This document shows positions 55,053 to 64,000 of a stretch of 64,000 bases of DNA, piece by piece. This stretch comes from Rhizomicrobium sp. GTDB lineage: Bacteria > Pseudomonadota > Alphaproteobacteria > Micropepsales > Micropepsaceae. The notes under the pieces are model-generated. The model worked only from the letters and a program-made list of their open reading frames with translations. It had not been told where the DNA came from and made no database searches. The DNA is taken from assembly GCA_037200985.1 (NCBI GenBank), contig JBBCGJ010000001.1, positions 2,642,756 to 2,706,755 of the forward strand, in the 5' to 3' direction. How positions within the stretch are numbered: the stretch's first letter is position 1; the number at the start of each line of letters is the position of its first letter. A program made the translations under genes and the position numbers.

Positions 55053-55065
55053 TCGCGGATGTGGA

Positions 55066-55755
55066 TCAGACCGGCTCCAGCCGGCCCAATCCCCTGCCGA
55101 GCGTCCGGATCAGGTCGAGCGCGGCCTCGTCGGCGAAATGCACCGTGGCGGGGCGGCTCTGCGACACGACGAGACGCAGATGCGGCGCGCGCGGATGGTT
55201 GCGCAGGGACATCGGACCCGGCGGCGGGGGGGGCGGAAGATTGTCGTAGGAGGGAAGCGGATCGTCCTCGCGGATGAGCTGCGAGGCGGCGAGGCGCTGG
55301 AAGGCGATGGGCTTGCCGGCGAGCGCTGAGGAGTCGCTCAGGATCTGGATCATGCCGATGAAGCGCGTCGGCTGGCCGCCGTTGAAGCTGATGGGCGCGA
55401 GCACGGTCTCGATCTCGACCATGCCGCAATCGGACGTCGCGCCGATGGAGGACAGGCACACGGGCTGCTTGAGCGTCATCGCCTGGCGCAGCAGCGCGCC
55501 GAGCGCGAGGCTGGACTGCGTCTCCCAATGGGCGAGGAACCCGGTGCCCTTGAGCTCGAAGCCGAAGCGCTCGCAAAGGCCCGTGCCCGCGAGGCGGTAG
55601 ATCGGGCGCTGCGGATTCTCGACATCGAGGATGAAGACCTGGGACAGCATGCGCTTGATGGCGCGCGGATCGATATCCGTCTGGTCGGGCACGTCGCGGC
55701 CCTTGCGCAGGCGGCTCCAGTAACCCACCAGCAAATGGCTGTTCTTGTGCTTCAT
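55066..55755 (-). CDS. PAS domain protein (PAS_5 type)
   Basis: A 229-residue protein started at 55755 (MKHKNSHLLVGYWSRLRKG). The segment FILDVENPQRPIYRLAGTGLCERFG and VEIETVLAPISFNGGQPTRFIGM are the PAS_5 hallmarks of alphaproteobacterial proteins. No output domain is attached, so it probably acts through a partner. A Pro-rich stretch (LPPPPPPGP) divides the PAS region from the C-terminus. Confidence 0.82.
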   Translation of the reverse strand: MKHKNSHLLVGYWSRLRKGRDVPDQTDIDPRAIKRMLSQVFILDVENPQRPIYRLAGTGLCERFGFELKGTGFLAHWETQSSLALGALLRQAMTLKQPVCLSSIGATSDCGMVEIETVLAPISFNGGQPTRFIGMIQILSDSSALAGKPIAFQRLAASQLIREDDPLPSYDNLPPPPPPGPMSLRNHPRAPHLRLVVSQSRPATVHFADEAALDLIRTLGRGLGRLEPV

Positions 55756-55849
55756 AACCCCATCACCCCGTTGCTCGGGACGTTCCCGTTTCGGAACGCC
55801 GGTTTGCTCTTGGGTGGGGAGGAGAGCGAGGACCGTGCCAGCGGCGGAA

Positions 55850-56560
55850 CTACCGGCTCCAGGGTCCGCGGACATCGAACGGACCGAAATAGGCCACGTC
55901 GCGCGATTTGAGCAGCGGGGTGAGGATCAGGCCGGCCGCGAAGCCGCCGACATGCGCCCACCAGGCGGTGCCGGGCTCCGACGCCGGCGTGAGCGCCGCC
56001 GTCACGAGCTGCAGCGCGAACCAGAAGCCGATCACCCACACGGCGCGGATCCAGACCGGATAGAGGAAGATGCCCAGCGTCAGCAGCGTGTGCACGCGCG
56101 CACGGGGATACAGAAGCATATAGGCCGCCAGCACGCCCGAGATCGCGCCCGACGCGCCGACCACGGGCGTGGTCGAATTGGGATCGATCGCGAACAGCGT
56201 CAGGCAAGCGACCGTGCCGCAGACGAGGTAGAAGACGGTAAACTTCACATGCCCCATGGCGTCTTCGATGTTGTTCCCGAAGATCCAGAGATAGAGCATG
56301 TTGCCGCCGATATGCAGCCAGCCGGCGTGCAGGAACATCGACGTCAGGATCGTCGTCCAGACCGGCAGGCCGAGGCCCATATATCGCGCGCCTTCCGGAT
56401 GCGAGAACGCATGGGGTGTGAAGCCGAACGCCGTGAGCGCCTCGTCGGTCCGCGGCCCGAGCGCCAGCTCCCAGAGGAAGGCCAGCACGCACAAGACGAT
56501 GATCGCCACCGTGACGTAAGGCCTGGTCCTTGCCGGGTTCTCGTCCGAGAAAGGGATCAT
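55850..56560 (-). CDS. Rhomboid family intramembrane serine protease
   Basis: A 236-residue protein with about six membrane helices. GASGAISGVLAAYML holds the catalytic Ser (GxSG) and WWAHVGGFAAG the His, the catalytic dyad; the L1 loop and HAGWLHIGGNMLYLWIFG with the HxxGNM-type His/Asn are present. It should cut single-span membrane proteins. Substrates are unknown. About 95 bases upstream of the PAS gene on the same strand. Confidence 0.93.
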   Translation of the reverse strand: MIPFSDENPARTRPYVTVAIIVLCVLAFLWELALGPRTDEALTAFGFTPHAFSHPEGARYMGLGLPVWTTILTSMFLHAGWLHIGGNMLYLWIFGNNIEDAMGHVKFTVFYLVCGTVACLTLFAIDPNSTTPVVGASGAISGVLAAYMLLYPRARVHTLLTLGIFLYPVWIRAVWVIGFWFALQLVTAALTPASEPGTAWWAHVGGFAAGLILTPLLKSRDVAYFGPFDVRGPWSR

Positions 56561-56736
56561 GTGCCGTTTGCCGCGAAAATCCGGGCTCCGGCTGTGCCAA
56601 ATCGGGCCGGCGGGCCCGCGCCGGGGCGCCCCCGCGCTGGCACAAATCGTGAAGCGGAAGGCTCCGACATTAAAGCTTTGTCCGATATCCGGCGACGGGC
56701 CGGGGGATGAGGCTAGTGGGATCGAAGGAGCATAGC

Positions 56737-57657
56737 ATGCCGCGCCAGACCAGCAGTCTCATCGCCGCGTTCGCCAGCGTCGCACTGACGCTCGCCCCGC
56801 TTTCGCCCGCGGTCGCCGGCAATATGGGCGGCGGCGGCCACGGCTCGACCCCGAACTGCCCCGACATGGGCGGCCATGGCGGCGGTCACGGCGGCGGCTC
56901 GAACCTCAACATCAACAAGAACATCAATATCTTCAAGCCGATCAACATCAACAAGAACATCAACATCAACAAGAACGTGATCATCAACAAGAACATCGTG
57001 ATCAACAAGGTCAACGCGATCGCCACCGCGCAGGCCTCGGCCTTCGCGACGGCCGCCGGCGCGGCGCAGGCCGGCGCCGCGGCGCAGACCATCGTCTATT
57101 CGGGCAGCTACCAGATCATCAATTACAGCAACCGCGGCGGCGGCGGCGCGATCGCCATCGCGGCGGTGCATGGCGGCGGCACCTGCCACATGCAGGAAGC
57201 CACCGTCGTCAAGTCGATCCACGCCGTCTGCGTGTCCTTCGAGGGGCGCGAATACGCCGCCTCGCACATGGTCGGCGATACCTGGATCGATTCGGGCTAT
57301 GAAGGCGAGATCGCCCGCTGCATTCCCGGCTCGCACCTGAAGGTGATCATCGGCGAGGTGCTGCAATCCGACCAGGGTCTCGCGGGAACCTATGAGCATG
57401 GCCAGGTCCTGATGTGCGGCGAGCACGAGGCGCTGCGCCATTTCAAGGACGGCATGGTCAAATGCGCGCCGGCGATCCCGGTTCCGGACTGCACCGAGCG
57501 CACCAATCTGCGCCGCTGGGGCACGGGCGATTTCTTCTTCTCCTTCCGCGCCCAGGTCTGCGTCTCCTCGACCACCACCGCGGACGCGGCGACCGAGTCC
57601 GCCGAAGTGGGCGGCATGACGCTCGACGGCGGCGTCGGCGAGACGTCGGGATACTGA
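56737..57657 (+). CDS. Exported protein with Asn/Ile/Lys repeat
   Basis: A 306-residue protein started at 56737 because GAAGGAG precedes it; signal peptide to about residue 28. A His/Gly-rich segment (30-54) leads into NIN/NK repeats (57-91: NINKNINI, ININKN, VIINKNI and so on), then an Ala-rich stretch and a Cys-containing C-terminal half (Cys150, 165, 195, 227, 243, 252, 275). The alternating Ile-Asn pattern suggests stacked beta-strands. Function unknown; a surface or matrix protein is possible. Confidence 0.75.
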   Translation: MPRQTSSLIAAFASVALTLAPLSPAVAGNMGGGGHGSTPNCPDMGGHGGGHGGGSNLNINKNINIFKPININKNININKNVIINKNIVINKVNAIATAQASAFATAAGAAQAGAAAQTIVYSGSYQIINYSNRGGGGAIAIAAVHGGGTCHMQEATVVKSIHAVCVSFEGREYAASHMVGDTWIDSGYEGEIARCIPGSHLKVIIGEVLQSDQGLAGTYEHGQVLMCGEHEALRHFKDGMVKCAPAIPVPDCTERTNLRRWGTGDFFFSFRAQVCVSSTTTADAATESAEVGGMTLDGGVGETSGY

Positions 57658-57710
57658 TCGTTCGGCCGGCCCTCGAGGGCGGGTAGACATTCGTTAAGCC
57701 AAAAGAAGGA

Positions 57711-57735
57711 CCATGCGCGGGATTTCCGCGCATGG
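57711..57735 (+). promoter_or_regulatory. Hairpin enclosing the PAP2 start codon
   Basis: CCATGCGCGG-GATTT-CCGCGCATGG is a perfect 10-bp stem with a 5-base loop. The ATG at 57713 sits inside the 5' arm and AGAAGGA lies just before. The 3' side is followed by TTTCTTC. It could block translation initiation of the PAP2 gene or act as a terminator for the upstream gene. Confidence 0.55.
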
Positions 57736-58675
57736 TTTCTTCGTGACGGCACGCCTGCAACTTGTCCTTTTCGCCATCGTCGCGGCCGTCGGCACCGTCG
57801 ACATCGTCTGGGCGCAGGCCGGGCATTTCGACCTCGATGCGCGCGCCTATGGCCTGCTCGCGCTGCTGGCTGCGGCGCTGGCCGGTGGCGGGCTCTACTA
57901 CACCCATATCCGCAAGGACGAGCGCCTGGCCGCGATGCTGGTCGCGACCGCGTTCCTGATCGGCATGTCGGCGAGCTTCAGCGTGCTCAACTATCTGCTG
58001 CTGACCGTCGCGGGCCCGCGCATCGACATGGCTCTCGCCGCCCTCGATCGCGCCATCGGCGTCGACTGGCCGGCCATGATGGCCTGGGCCGCGCGTCATC
58101 CGGTGACCGACATGGTATTGCAATTCGTCTACGTCTCGGTCCTGCCGCAGATCGCGGTGCTGGTGCTCTGCCTGGGATTCTTTGGAAAGCCCGAGCAGAT
58201 CTACCGGCTGTGCGTCGCGGTGGCCGCCGGCGCCGCCATCTCCATGGCGGTCTGGACCATGGCGCCGTCCTTCGGCGCCTTCAGCGTCTACGACCTGCCG
58301 CCGAACGTCGCGAGCCATCTCGCGCTCGCGCTCGACGGCCGCTATGCCCATGAACTGGTCGGCCTCCTGGTCCATGGGCCGGGACATATCTCGCCGGCCG
58401 CCGCGAAGGGCCTGATCGGCTTTCCCTCCTACCACGCCGTGCTGGCGCTACTGGTGGTGTGGTACGCGCGCACGCTTCCCGTCGCACGCTGGATCGCGCT
58501 CGGAATCAACTCGGCCGTCCTTGTCGCGACGCCGATCCAGGGCGGCCATCACGTCGTCGACGTGCTGGCCGGCTTCGCGGTCGCGGCGATGGCGATCCGC
58601 GCCGCCGATGTGGCCGCCGGATTCGCCGGTCGCCCCGCTGCGGCAGCCCTTCGAACCGAGCCCGCCGGCCTCTAA
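57713..58675 (+). CDS. PAP2 superfamily membrane protein
   Basis: A 320-residue protein with about eight hydrophobic segments. [11 protein letters not shown] carries the PSxxH His and [11 protein letters not shown] the second His-Asp motif of PAP2 phosphatases and of inositolphosphotransferase-like enzymes. It may act on phospholipids or isoprenyl phosphates at the membrane. Start 57713 (RBS AGAAGGA) or a GTG at 57743 downstream of a hairpin. Confidence 0.85.
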   Translation: MRGISAHGFFVTARLQLVLFAIVAAVGTVDIVWAQAGHFDLDARAYGLLALLAAALAGGGLYYTHIRKDERLAAMLVATAFLIGMSASFSVLNYLLLTVAGPRIDMALAALDRAIGVDWPAMMAWAARHPVTDMVLQFVYVSVLPQIAVLVLCLGFFGKPEQIYRLCVAVAAGAAISMAVWTMAPSFGAFSVYDLPPNVASHLALALDGRYAHELVGLLVHGPGHISPAAAKGLIGFPSYHAVLALLVVWYARTLPVARWIALGINSAVLVATPIQGGHHVVDVLAGFAVAAMAIRAADVAAGFAGRPAAAALRTEPAGL

Positions 58676-58784
58676 TTCCCCTGCGTCAAACGCGGCGTCC
58701 CGCGCACTTGAACCCCTCCTTGCGCGCAAGGGACCCCCTGCTATTGTGCCGCCCATCCCGCCATTTCCAGCGCAAGGTCTCTCC

Positions 58785-59954
58785 ATGAACATCCACGAAT
58801 ACCAGGCCAAGGAGGTTCTCCGCGGCTTCGGGACCCCCGTGCCGCGCGGCAAGCCGGCCTTCACGGTCGCGGAAGCGGTCGCCGCCGCCAAAGAACTGGG
58901 CGGACCGGTCTGGGTGGTGAAGGCGCAGATCCATGCCGGCGGGCGCGGCAAGGGCGGCGGCGTCAAGGTGGTCAAGTCCATCGAGGACGTTGAGAAAGAG
59001 GCCAAGCGCATGCTCGGCATGACGCTGGTGACGCACCAGACGGGCCCGCATGGCCGCGTCGTGAAGCGGCTCTATATCGAGGACGGCTCGGCGATCGACC
59101 GCGAGCTTTATCTCTCGGCGCTGGTGGATCGCGGCACCAGCCGCGTCGCCTTCATCGCCTCGACCGAAGGCGGCATGGACATCGAAGAGGTGGCGCACAA
59201 GACGCCGGAGAAGATCAAGACCTTCCAGATCGAGCCCGCCGTCGGCTATTCGCCCTATGTCGGGCTGGAGATCGCGACCGCGCTGAAGCTGAAAGGCGAT
59301 GCGGCCAAGCAGGTCGGCGGCGTGATCAAATCGCTCTACGACGCGGTGATCGCCAAGGACATGAGCCTTCTGGAGATCAATCCGCTGGTCCTGACCAAGG
59401 ACGGCAAGGTGATCTGCCTCGACGCCAAGATCAATTTCGACGACAACGCGCTCTGGCGCCACAAGGACATCCAGGCGCTGCGCGACCTCGACGAGGAAGA
59501 CCCCATGGAGGTCGAGGCGTCGAAATACGATCTCTCCTACATCAAGCTCGACGGCGAGATCGGCTGCATGGTGAACGGCGCGGGCCTCGCCATGGCGACC
59601 ATGGACATCATAAAGCTCTATGGCAGCGAGCCGGCCAATTTCCTCGACGTCGGCGGCGGCGCCTCCAAGGAGAAGGTGACGGCAGCGTTCAAGATCATCG
59701 TCTCCGATCCGAACGTGAAGGGCATCCTGGTCAACATCTTCGGCGGCATCATGAAATGCGACATCATCGCGGAAGGCATCATCGCCGCCGCGAAGGAAGT
59801 GTCGCTGAAGGTGCCGCTGGTGGTGCGGCTCGAAGGCACCAATGTCGAGCTCGGCAAGAAGATCCTGGCCGAGAGCGGCCTTCCCATCGTCTCCGCCAAC
59901 GACCTCGCCGACGCGGCGCAGAAGATCGTCAAGGCCGTGAAGGGTTCCAAGTAA
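58785..59954 (+). CDS. sucC: Succinyl-CoA synthetase beta subunit
   Basis: SucC is the ATP-grasp, nucleotide-binding subunit that, with SucD, makes succinate and ATP or GTP from succinyl-CoA. The 389-residue product opens [16 protein letters not shown], has [16 protein letters not shown] for nucleotide binding, [11 protein letters not shown] and [17 protein letters not shown]. The longer upstream frame is not used. It overlaps sucD by 1 base (TAATG). Confidence 0.97.
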   Translation: MNIHEYQAKEVLRGFGTPVPRGKPAFTVAEAVAAAKELGGPVWVVKAQIHAGGRGKGGGVKVVKSIEDVEKEAKRMLGMTLVTHQTGPHGRVVKRLYIEDGSAIDRELYLSALVDRGTSRVAFIASTEGGMDIEEVAHKTPEKIKTFQIEPAVGYSPYVGLEIATALKLKGDAAKQVGGVIKSLYDAVIAKDMSLLEINPLVLTKDGKVICLDAKINFDDNALWRHKDIQALRDLDEEDPMEVEASKYDLSYIKLDGEIGCMVNGAGLAMATMDIIKLYGSEPANFLDVGGGASKEKVTAAFKIIVSDPNVKGILVNIFGGIMKCDIIAEGIIAAAKEVSLKVPLVVRLEGTNVELGKKILAESGLPIVSANDLADAAQKIVKAVKGSK

Positions 59955-60832
59955 TGTCCATCCTCGTCGACAAGAACACCAAGGTCATCACCCAGGGCTT
60001 CACCGGCAACCAGGGCACATTCCATTCCGAGCAGGCCATCGCCTATGGCACCAGGATGGTCGGCGGCACCTCGCCGGGCAAAGGCGGCACGACCCATCTG
60101 GGCCTTCCCGTGTTCGACACGGTGCGCGAGGCCAGGGAGGCGACCGGCGCCACGGCGAGCGCGATCTATGTCCCGCCGCCCTTCGCCGCCGACGCGATCC
60201 TGGAAGCCATCGACGCGGAAATCCCGCTGATCGTCTGCATCACCGAAGGCATCCCGGTGCTCGACATGGTCAAGGTCAAGCGCGCCCTGTCGGGCTCCAA
60301 GTCGCGGCTGATCGGACCCAACTGCCCCGGCGTGATCACGCCCGGCGAGTGCAAGATCGGCATCATGCCCGGCCACATCCATCGCCGCGGCACGGTCGGC
60401 ATCGTGTCGCGCTCCGGCACGCTGACCTATGAGGCGGTGGCGCAGACCACGGCGGTCGGCCTCGGCCAGACCACCTGCGTCGGCATCGGCGGCGACCCGG
60501 TGAAAGGCACCGAGCACATCGAAGTGCTGGAGATGCTGCTGGCGGACCCCGAAACCCAGAGCATCATCATGATCGGGGAGATCGGCGGCAGCGCCGAGGA
60601 AGACGCCGCCGACTTCGTCAAGCACAGCAAGGTCAAGAAGCCGATGGTCGGCTTCATCGCCGGCGTCACCGCCCCGCCCGGCCGCCGCATGGGCCATGCC
60701 GGCGCGATCATCTCCGGCGGCAAGGGCGACGCCAATTCCAAGATCGAGGCGATGAAGAGCGCCGGCATCCGCGTCTCGCCCAATCCGGCGGCGCTGGGCA
60801 CGACGCTGGTCGAACTGCTCGCCGGAAAATAG
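59954..60832 (+). CDS. sucD: Succinyl-CoA synthetase alpha subunit
   Basis: SucD is phosphorylated on His and binds CoA. The 292-residue product has [35 protein letters not shown] and the active-site His248 in [16 protein letters not shown]. Start 59954 overlaps the sucC stop. In many alphaproteobacteria sucA follows directly; here two other genes lie between. Confidence 0.97.
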   Translation: MSILVDKNTKVITQGFTGNQGTFHSEQAIAYGTRMVGGTSPGKGGTTHLGLPVFDTVREAREATGATASAIYVPPPFAADAILEAIDAEIPLIVCITEGIPVLDMVKVKRALSGSKSRLIGPNCPGVITPGECKIGIMPGHIHRRGTVGIVSRSGTLTYEAVAQTTAVGLGQTTCVGIGGDPVKGTEHIEVLEMLLADPETQSIIMIGEIGGSAEEDAADFVKHSKVKKPMVGFIAGVTAPPGRRMGHAGAIISGGKGDANSKIEAMKSAGIRVSPNPAALGTTLVELLAGK

Positions 60833-60919
60833 CGGCCGGGGCCGATGCGCCGCGCGCATCGGGGGCCTGCGCAATCTCGGGGGGACGCGGCCGCATCGCG
60901 CGGCTAGCGTCCTTCTGCG

Positions 60920-61837
60920 ATGGAAACGGATTCATCCCTCGGTTTCGCGGGCCTGGGCGTCATGGGCGAAGCCATGGCGCGGAACCTCCTTCGGATGCAT
61001 CCGGACCTCGTCGTCTGGAACCGCTCGGCGGACAAGGCCGAAGCCTTGCGCGCCGCGGGCGCCCAGGTGGCGGCGAGCCCCGCCGATTTCTTCCGCCGCA
61101 CGCGCATCGCGATCCTGATGCTGGCGGACGGTGCGGCGATCGACGCGGTCCTCGCCCGCGCCACGCCGGCTTTCGCCGCCAACGTCGCCGGACATGTCGT
61201 CGTCCAGATGGGAACGGTGTCGCCGGACTATTCGCGCGCGCTGGAAGCCGATATCCGCGCCGCTTGCGGCGCCTATGTCGAAGCGCCGGTCTCCGGCTCG
61301 CGCGGACCTGCGCAAGCCGGCGAACTCGTCGCCATGCTGGCCGGCGATCCGGCCGCCGTCGCGCAAGTGCGGCCGCTGCTGGCGCCGATGTGCCGCGAGA
61401 CGGTGCTGTGCGGCGCGGCGCCCAATGCGCTGACCATGAAGCTCGCGGTCAATCTCTATCTCCTGACGATGGTCGCAGGCCTCGCCGAGGCGGTGCATTT
61501 CGCGGAAGCGCACGGCCTCGACATGGCGCGCTTCCTGGCCGTGCTCGACGCCGGACCGATGGCGAGCGCGGTGTCGCGCGCCAAGGGCGCCAAGCTCGCG
61601 GCCCGCGATTTCGCGGTGCAGGCGGCGGCGCGCGATGTCCTCAAGAACAGCCGGCTGGTCGCCGCGGCGGGGCGCGCCGCCGGCATCGCCACGCCGCTGC
61701 TCGATGCCGCCGATGCGCTCTACGGCGAAACCGTGGCGCTGGGCCTGGGCGAGGCCGACATGGCGGCGGTCATCCGCGCCATCGAGGCACGGAGCGGAAC
61801 CGGTCAGCCGCGTTTCACCACGGCCGGCTTGGCGTAG
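60920..61837 (+). CDS. 3-hydroxyisobutyrate dehydrogenase-like NAD-binding protein
   Basis: A 305-residue beta-hydroxyacid dehydrogenase: [16 protein letters not shown] binds NAD(P), [17 protein letters not shown] is the substrate-binding motif, and [14 protein letters not shown] carries the catalytic Lys. Substrate could be hydroxyisobutyrate, tartronate semialdehyde or similar; it cannot be settled. Its last 34 bases overlap the end of the convergent acyltransferase gene. Confidence 0.9.
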   Translation: METDSSLGFAGLGVMGEAMARNLLRMHPDLVVWNRSADKAEALRAAGAQVAASPADFFRRTRIAILMLADGAAIDAVLARATPAFAANVAGHVVVQMGTVSPDYSRALEADIRAACGAYVEAPVSGSRGPAQAGELVAMLAGDPAAVAQVRPLLAPMCRETVLCGAAPNALTMKLAVNLYLLTMVAGLAEAVHFAEAHGLDMARFLAVLDAGPMASAVSRAKGAKLAARDFAVQAAARDVLKNSRLVAAAGRAAGIATPLLDAADALYGETVALGLGEADMAAVIRAIEARSGTGQPRFTTAGLA

Positions 61838-62925
61838 AACGCGTTGCGCAGGAAGGCCTGCATCGGCCGCTCGAAGAAATGGTACGACAGCGTGCCCAAG
61901 CCGATCAGCACGGCATAGAACGCCGCCAGCACCCAGCCTTGCATGAAGAATTGCGGCTCGAGATCGTAGCGGTTCGCGAGCAGCGCCAGCGCGAGCTGCA
62001 TGGGAAAATGGATCAGATAGGTCGCGTAGCTGATGTCGCCGAGGAAGCCGAGCCAGGGCCGCCGCTGCCCGCGCTCGCGCATCGCCAGCGACAGCACGGT
62101 CAGCGGACCCAGCAAAAGATCGAACACCAGCAGGAATTTCACATTGCCCTCGCCGCCGGCGAGCAGCGGGCTGCCGAGATAGAGCAGCGCGAACAGCGTC
62201 GCCCAGCCGGCGACGGCCGCCGCGGTCAGGCCGCGCGAGATTGCCCGCGCCCGCGGGTGTCCGCGCAAGCTCCGCCAGCAGGAAACCATGACGCCGCCCA
62301 TGAAGAATCCCATGATGCCGCGCGCGATATGTTCGTCGACCCAAAGCACGACGCCGCCGGCGAGCGCGATCATCAGGCAGTGCAGGCCCCGCGGCAGGCC
62401 GGCGCGGCAGGCGAGGAAGAACAGCAGGTACAGCAGAACCTCGATCGAGACCGACCAGCTCGGCCCGTCGAAACTCTGGGCGCTGAGCGGCCACCAGTTC
62501 TGCGCCAGGAAAAGCTGCGCCGCGAAATGCGGTGCGTCGTTCGCCTGATAGACGAAGAACTGTCCGTTCTGCTGCCAGAACGCATATTGCATCGCCGCCA
62601 CGAGGATCAGGAGCACGAAGTGCAGCGGATAGAGCCGCGAGAAGCGCAGCAGCGCGAAGCGCCAGGCGCCGACCCGGCGCTCGCGGATCGCCTCGCCGTA
62701 GAGCCAGAAGAACACGAAACCGGAGAGCACGAAGAACAGGTCGACCGCCGCCCAGCCCTGGAGGTAGAGCGGCTTGAACAGCCAGAACAGGGGCTGCTGG
62801 TCCCGGCTCCAGCCTTCCATCCAGTCGCCGTCGATGGCGAAGAAATGCTGCCAGTGCCAGAACACGATCGACAGCGCGGCGATGCCGCGCAACGCGTCCA
62901 GCGAGGTCAGCCGCCGAGGTTCCAT
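61804..62925 (-). CDS. Acyltransferase 3 family membrane protein
   Basis: A 373-residue protein started at 62925 ([18 protein letters not shown]). [22 protein letters not shown] has the R-G and the catalytic His of the family, [12 protein letters not shown] and [14 protein letters not shown] are typical helices, and [15 protein letters not shown] follows. These enzymes O-acetylate surface sugars or lipids. It is on the opposite strand from the suc genes. Confidence 0.92.
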   Translation of the reverse strand: MEPRRLTSLDALRGIAALSIVFWHWQHFFAIDGDWMEGWSRDQQPLFWLFKPLYLQGWAAVDLFFVLSGFVFFWLYGEAIRERRVGAWRFALLRFSRLYPLHFVLLILVAAMQYAFWQQNGQFFVYQANDAPHFAAQLFLAQNWWPLSAQSFDGPSWSVSIEVLLYLLFFLACRAGLPRGLHCLMIALAGGVVLWVDEHIARGIMGFFMGGVMVSCWRSLRGHPRARAISRGLTAAAVAGWATLFALLYLGSPLLAGGEGNVKFLLVFDLLLGPLTVLSLAMRERGQRRPWLGFLGDISYATYLIHFPMQLALALLANRYDLEPQFFMQGWVLAAFYAVLIGLGTLSYHFFERPMQAFLRNAFYAKPAVVKRG

Positions 62926-63148
62926 GTGCCGTCTTACCCTTCGGCGTGACGGATATCGAAATGAATTCGCAGCGACATTGATCCGGCGCAGGCCGTCGCA
63001 GGCCTGTCGCAATTCGGCCGTGTCACACCCATATTTAACCTCGAGAAGCGTTGAATTGACGCCCTATCGGCGCTACCACGCGTCCCCACGGTTCATGCCC
63101 CAACGGAAAAGCGGCCGGACCCAAGAAGTCCTGCCCTAACATCCTGAA

Positions 63149-64000
63149 ATGACAGACCAATCCTCGCCCACCCGCCTCGCCCGCAGCTCCAATGACCTGC
63201 TCGAGGCGACCTCCTTCCTGTCCGGCACCAATGCCGCTTTCGTCGAATCCCTGTATGGGCAGTATCTTGAGAACCCCGACGCGGTCGACCCCAGCTGGCG
63301 TGCCTATTTTTCGGGCCTCGGCCAGACCGCGCTCGACCCGGCCCAGCTCGGCCGCGGCCCGGAATGGCGGCGCGACCAGAAACCCCGATTGGAGAATGGC
63401 GATCTCGTCGGCGCCCTGACCGGCCAATGGCCGGCCCGCAAGGGCGTCGCGAGCGAGGCCGACCTGCACAAGGCGGCGCAGGATTCGATCCGCGCCATCC
63501 AGCTGGTGCGCGCCTATCGCGTCATCGGCCATCTCGAGGCCGATCTCGACCCCCTGAACATCACGCCCAGGCAGCCGCATCCCCAGCTCGATCCCAATTT
63601 CTACGGCTTCCACACCGAAGACCTCGACCGCCCGATCTTCCTCGACGGCGTCATGGGCTTGTCGACCAGCACGCCGCGCCAGGTGACCGACATCCTCAAG
63701 CGCACCTATTGCGGCCGCATCGGCTACGAGTTCATGCACATCAACGACGCCGAGCAGAAGGACTGGCTGCAGCGCCGCATCGAAGGGCCGGACAAGGAGA
63801 TCGTGTTCTCGCCCGAAGGCAAGAAGGCGATCCTGAACAAGCTGGTCGAGGCCGAAGGCTTCGAGAAATTCGCCTCGCTGCGCTTCCTCGGCACCAAGCG
63901 CTTCGGGCTCGACGGCGGCGAAGCCATGATTCCGGCGTTGGAGCAGATCATCAAGCGCGGCGGCCAGCTCGGCGTGAAGGAGATCGTCATCGGCATGGCC
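63149..64000 (+). CDS. sucA: 2-oxoglutarate dehydrogenase E1, N-terminal part
   Basis: The first 284 residues; the gene continues past the window. It starts MTDQSSPTRLARSSNDLLEATSFL, with SLYGQYLENPDAVDPSWRAYF, then the VRAYRVIGHLEADLDPL segment and IGYEFMHINDAEQKDWLQ, all typical of SucA. E1 uses thiamine diphosphate to decarboxylate 2-oxoglutarate, the product of the glutamate dehydrogenase encoded at 35278. The 220-base gap before it, between the divergent acyltransferase and sucA starts, probably holds its promoter. Confidence 0.95.
   Translation, partial: MTDQSSPTRLARSSNDLLEATSFLSGTNAAFVESLYGQYLENPDAVDPSWRAYFSGLGQTALDPAQLGRGPEWRRDQKPRLENGDLVGALTGQWPARKGVASEADLHKAAQDSIRAIQLVRAYRVIGHLEADLDPLNITPRQPHPQLDPNFYGFHTEDLDRPIFLDGVMGLSTSTPRQVTDILKRTYCGRIGYEFMHINDAEQKDWLQRRIEGPDKEIVFSPEGKKAILNKLVEAEGFEKFASLRFLGTKRFGLDGGEAMIPALEQIIKRGGQLGVKEIVIGMA

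Noticed and set aside
56905..57009. Direct repeats that could suggest CRISPR or a minisatellite
   Set aside because: The repeats are short, have no spacers and read as one protein segment.

Overview
The window is GC-rich chromosomal DNA from an alphaproteobacterium. The signs are the gene order ffh-rpsP-rimM-trmD-rplS next to dapF-mtaB-ftsY-yciB and ccmABCDG, with acnA further on; the 1600-residue NAD-dependent glutamate dehydrogenase; PhaR-type polyhydroxybutyrate control; and a possible CtrA box. I cannot name the genus from sequence alone. No rRNA, tRNA, CRISPR array or prophage was seen. The only complete mobile element is one IS110-family (IS1111-like) insertion sequence.

Region by region. 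1-3219 (minus): translation and SRP genes. 3220-3493: structured repeats. 3494-8362: a secreted hypothetical protein and two tandem prolyl oligopeptidases. 8461-12039 (plus): dapF, mtaB, ftsY, yciB. 12043-13592: NUDIX, MarR and a small conserved protein. 13632-16348 (minus): ccmABCD and ccmG. 16367-19596: phbB and phbA, with phaR divergent. 19627-23590: a c-di-GMP phosphodiesterase and small conserved genes. 23894-26510: a three-gene ABC-2 exporter. 26533-27747: two damaged genes, a LysR with an internal deletion and a frameshifted acetyltransferase. 27784-28454: a toxin-antitoxin-like pair behind a leaderless-type promoter. 28461-35173: acnA, a crotonase, a three-gene overlapping operon and a membrane protein. 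35278-40104: glutamate dehydrogenase. 40129-42483: esterase and SDR, with a divergent HxlR regulator. 42632-49739: a mixture of metabolic, envelope and signalling genes and a second toxin-antitoxin pair. 49853-52024: a GMC oxidoreductase and a small exported protein. 52047-53550: a REP-like repeat split by the insertion sequence. 53560-55052: a small membrane-protein operon with a self-contained repressor and operator. 55066-58675: a PAS protein, a rhomboid protease, an Asn/Ile-repeat exported protein and a PAP2 enzyme. 58785-64000: sucC and sucD, then sucA (cut by the window edge), separated by two unrelated genes.

Functionally the window combines protein targeting (Ffh, FtsY), cytochrome c maturation (CcmABCD and CcmG), carbon storage (PhbA, PhbB, PhaR), the TCA cycle (AcnA, SucCD, SucA) and glutamate catabolism feeding 2-oxoglutarate to SucA. 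Nothing here is a clear-cut new multi-gene system. The most promising leads are the insertion sequence with its putative guide-RNA region inside a REP-like repeat, the paired operators at 53563-53603, the NIN/NK-repeat exported protein, and the leaderless toxin-antitoxin-like locus next to two decaying genes.
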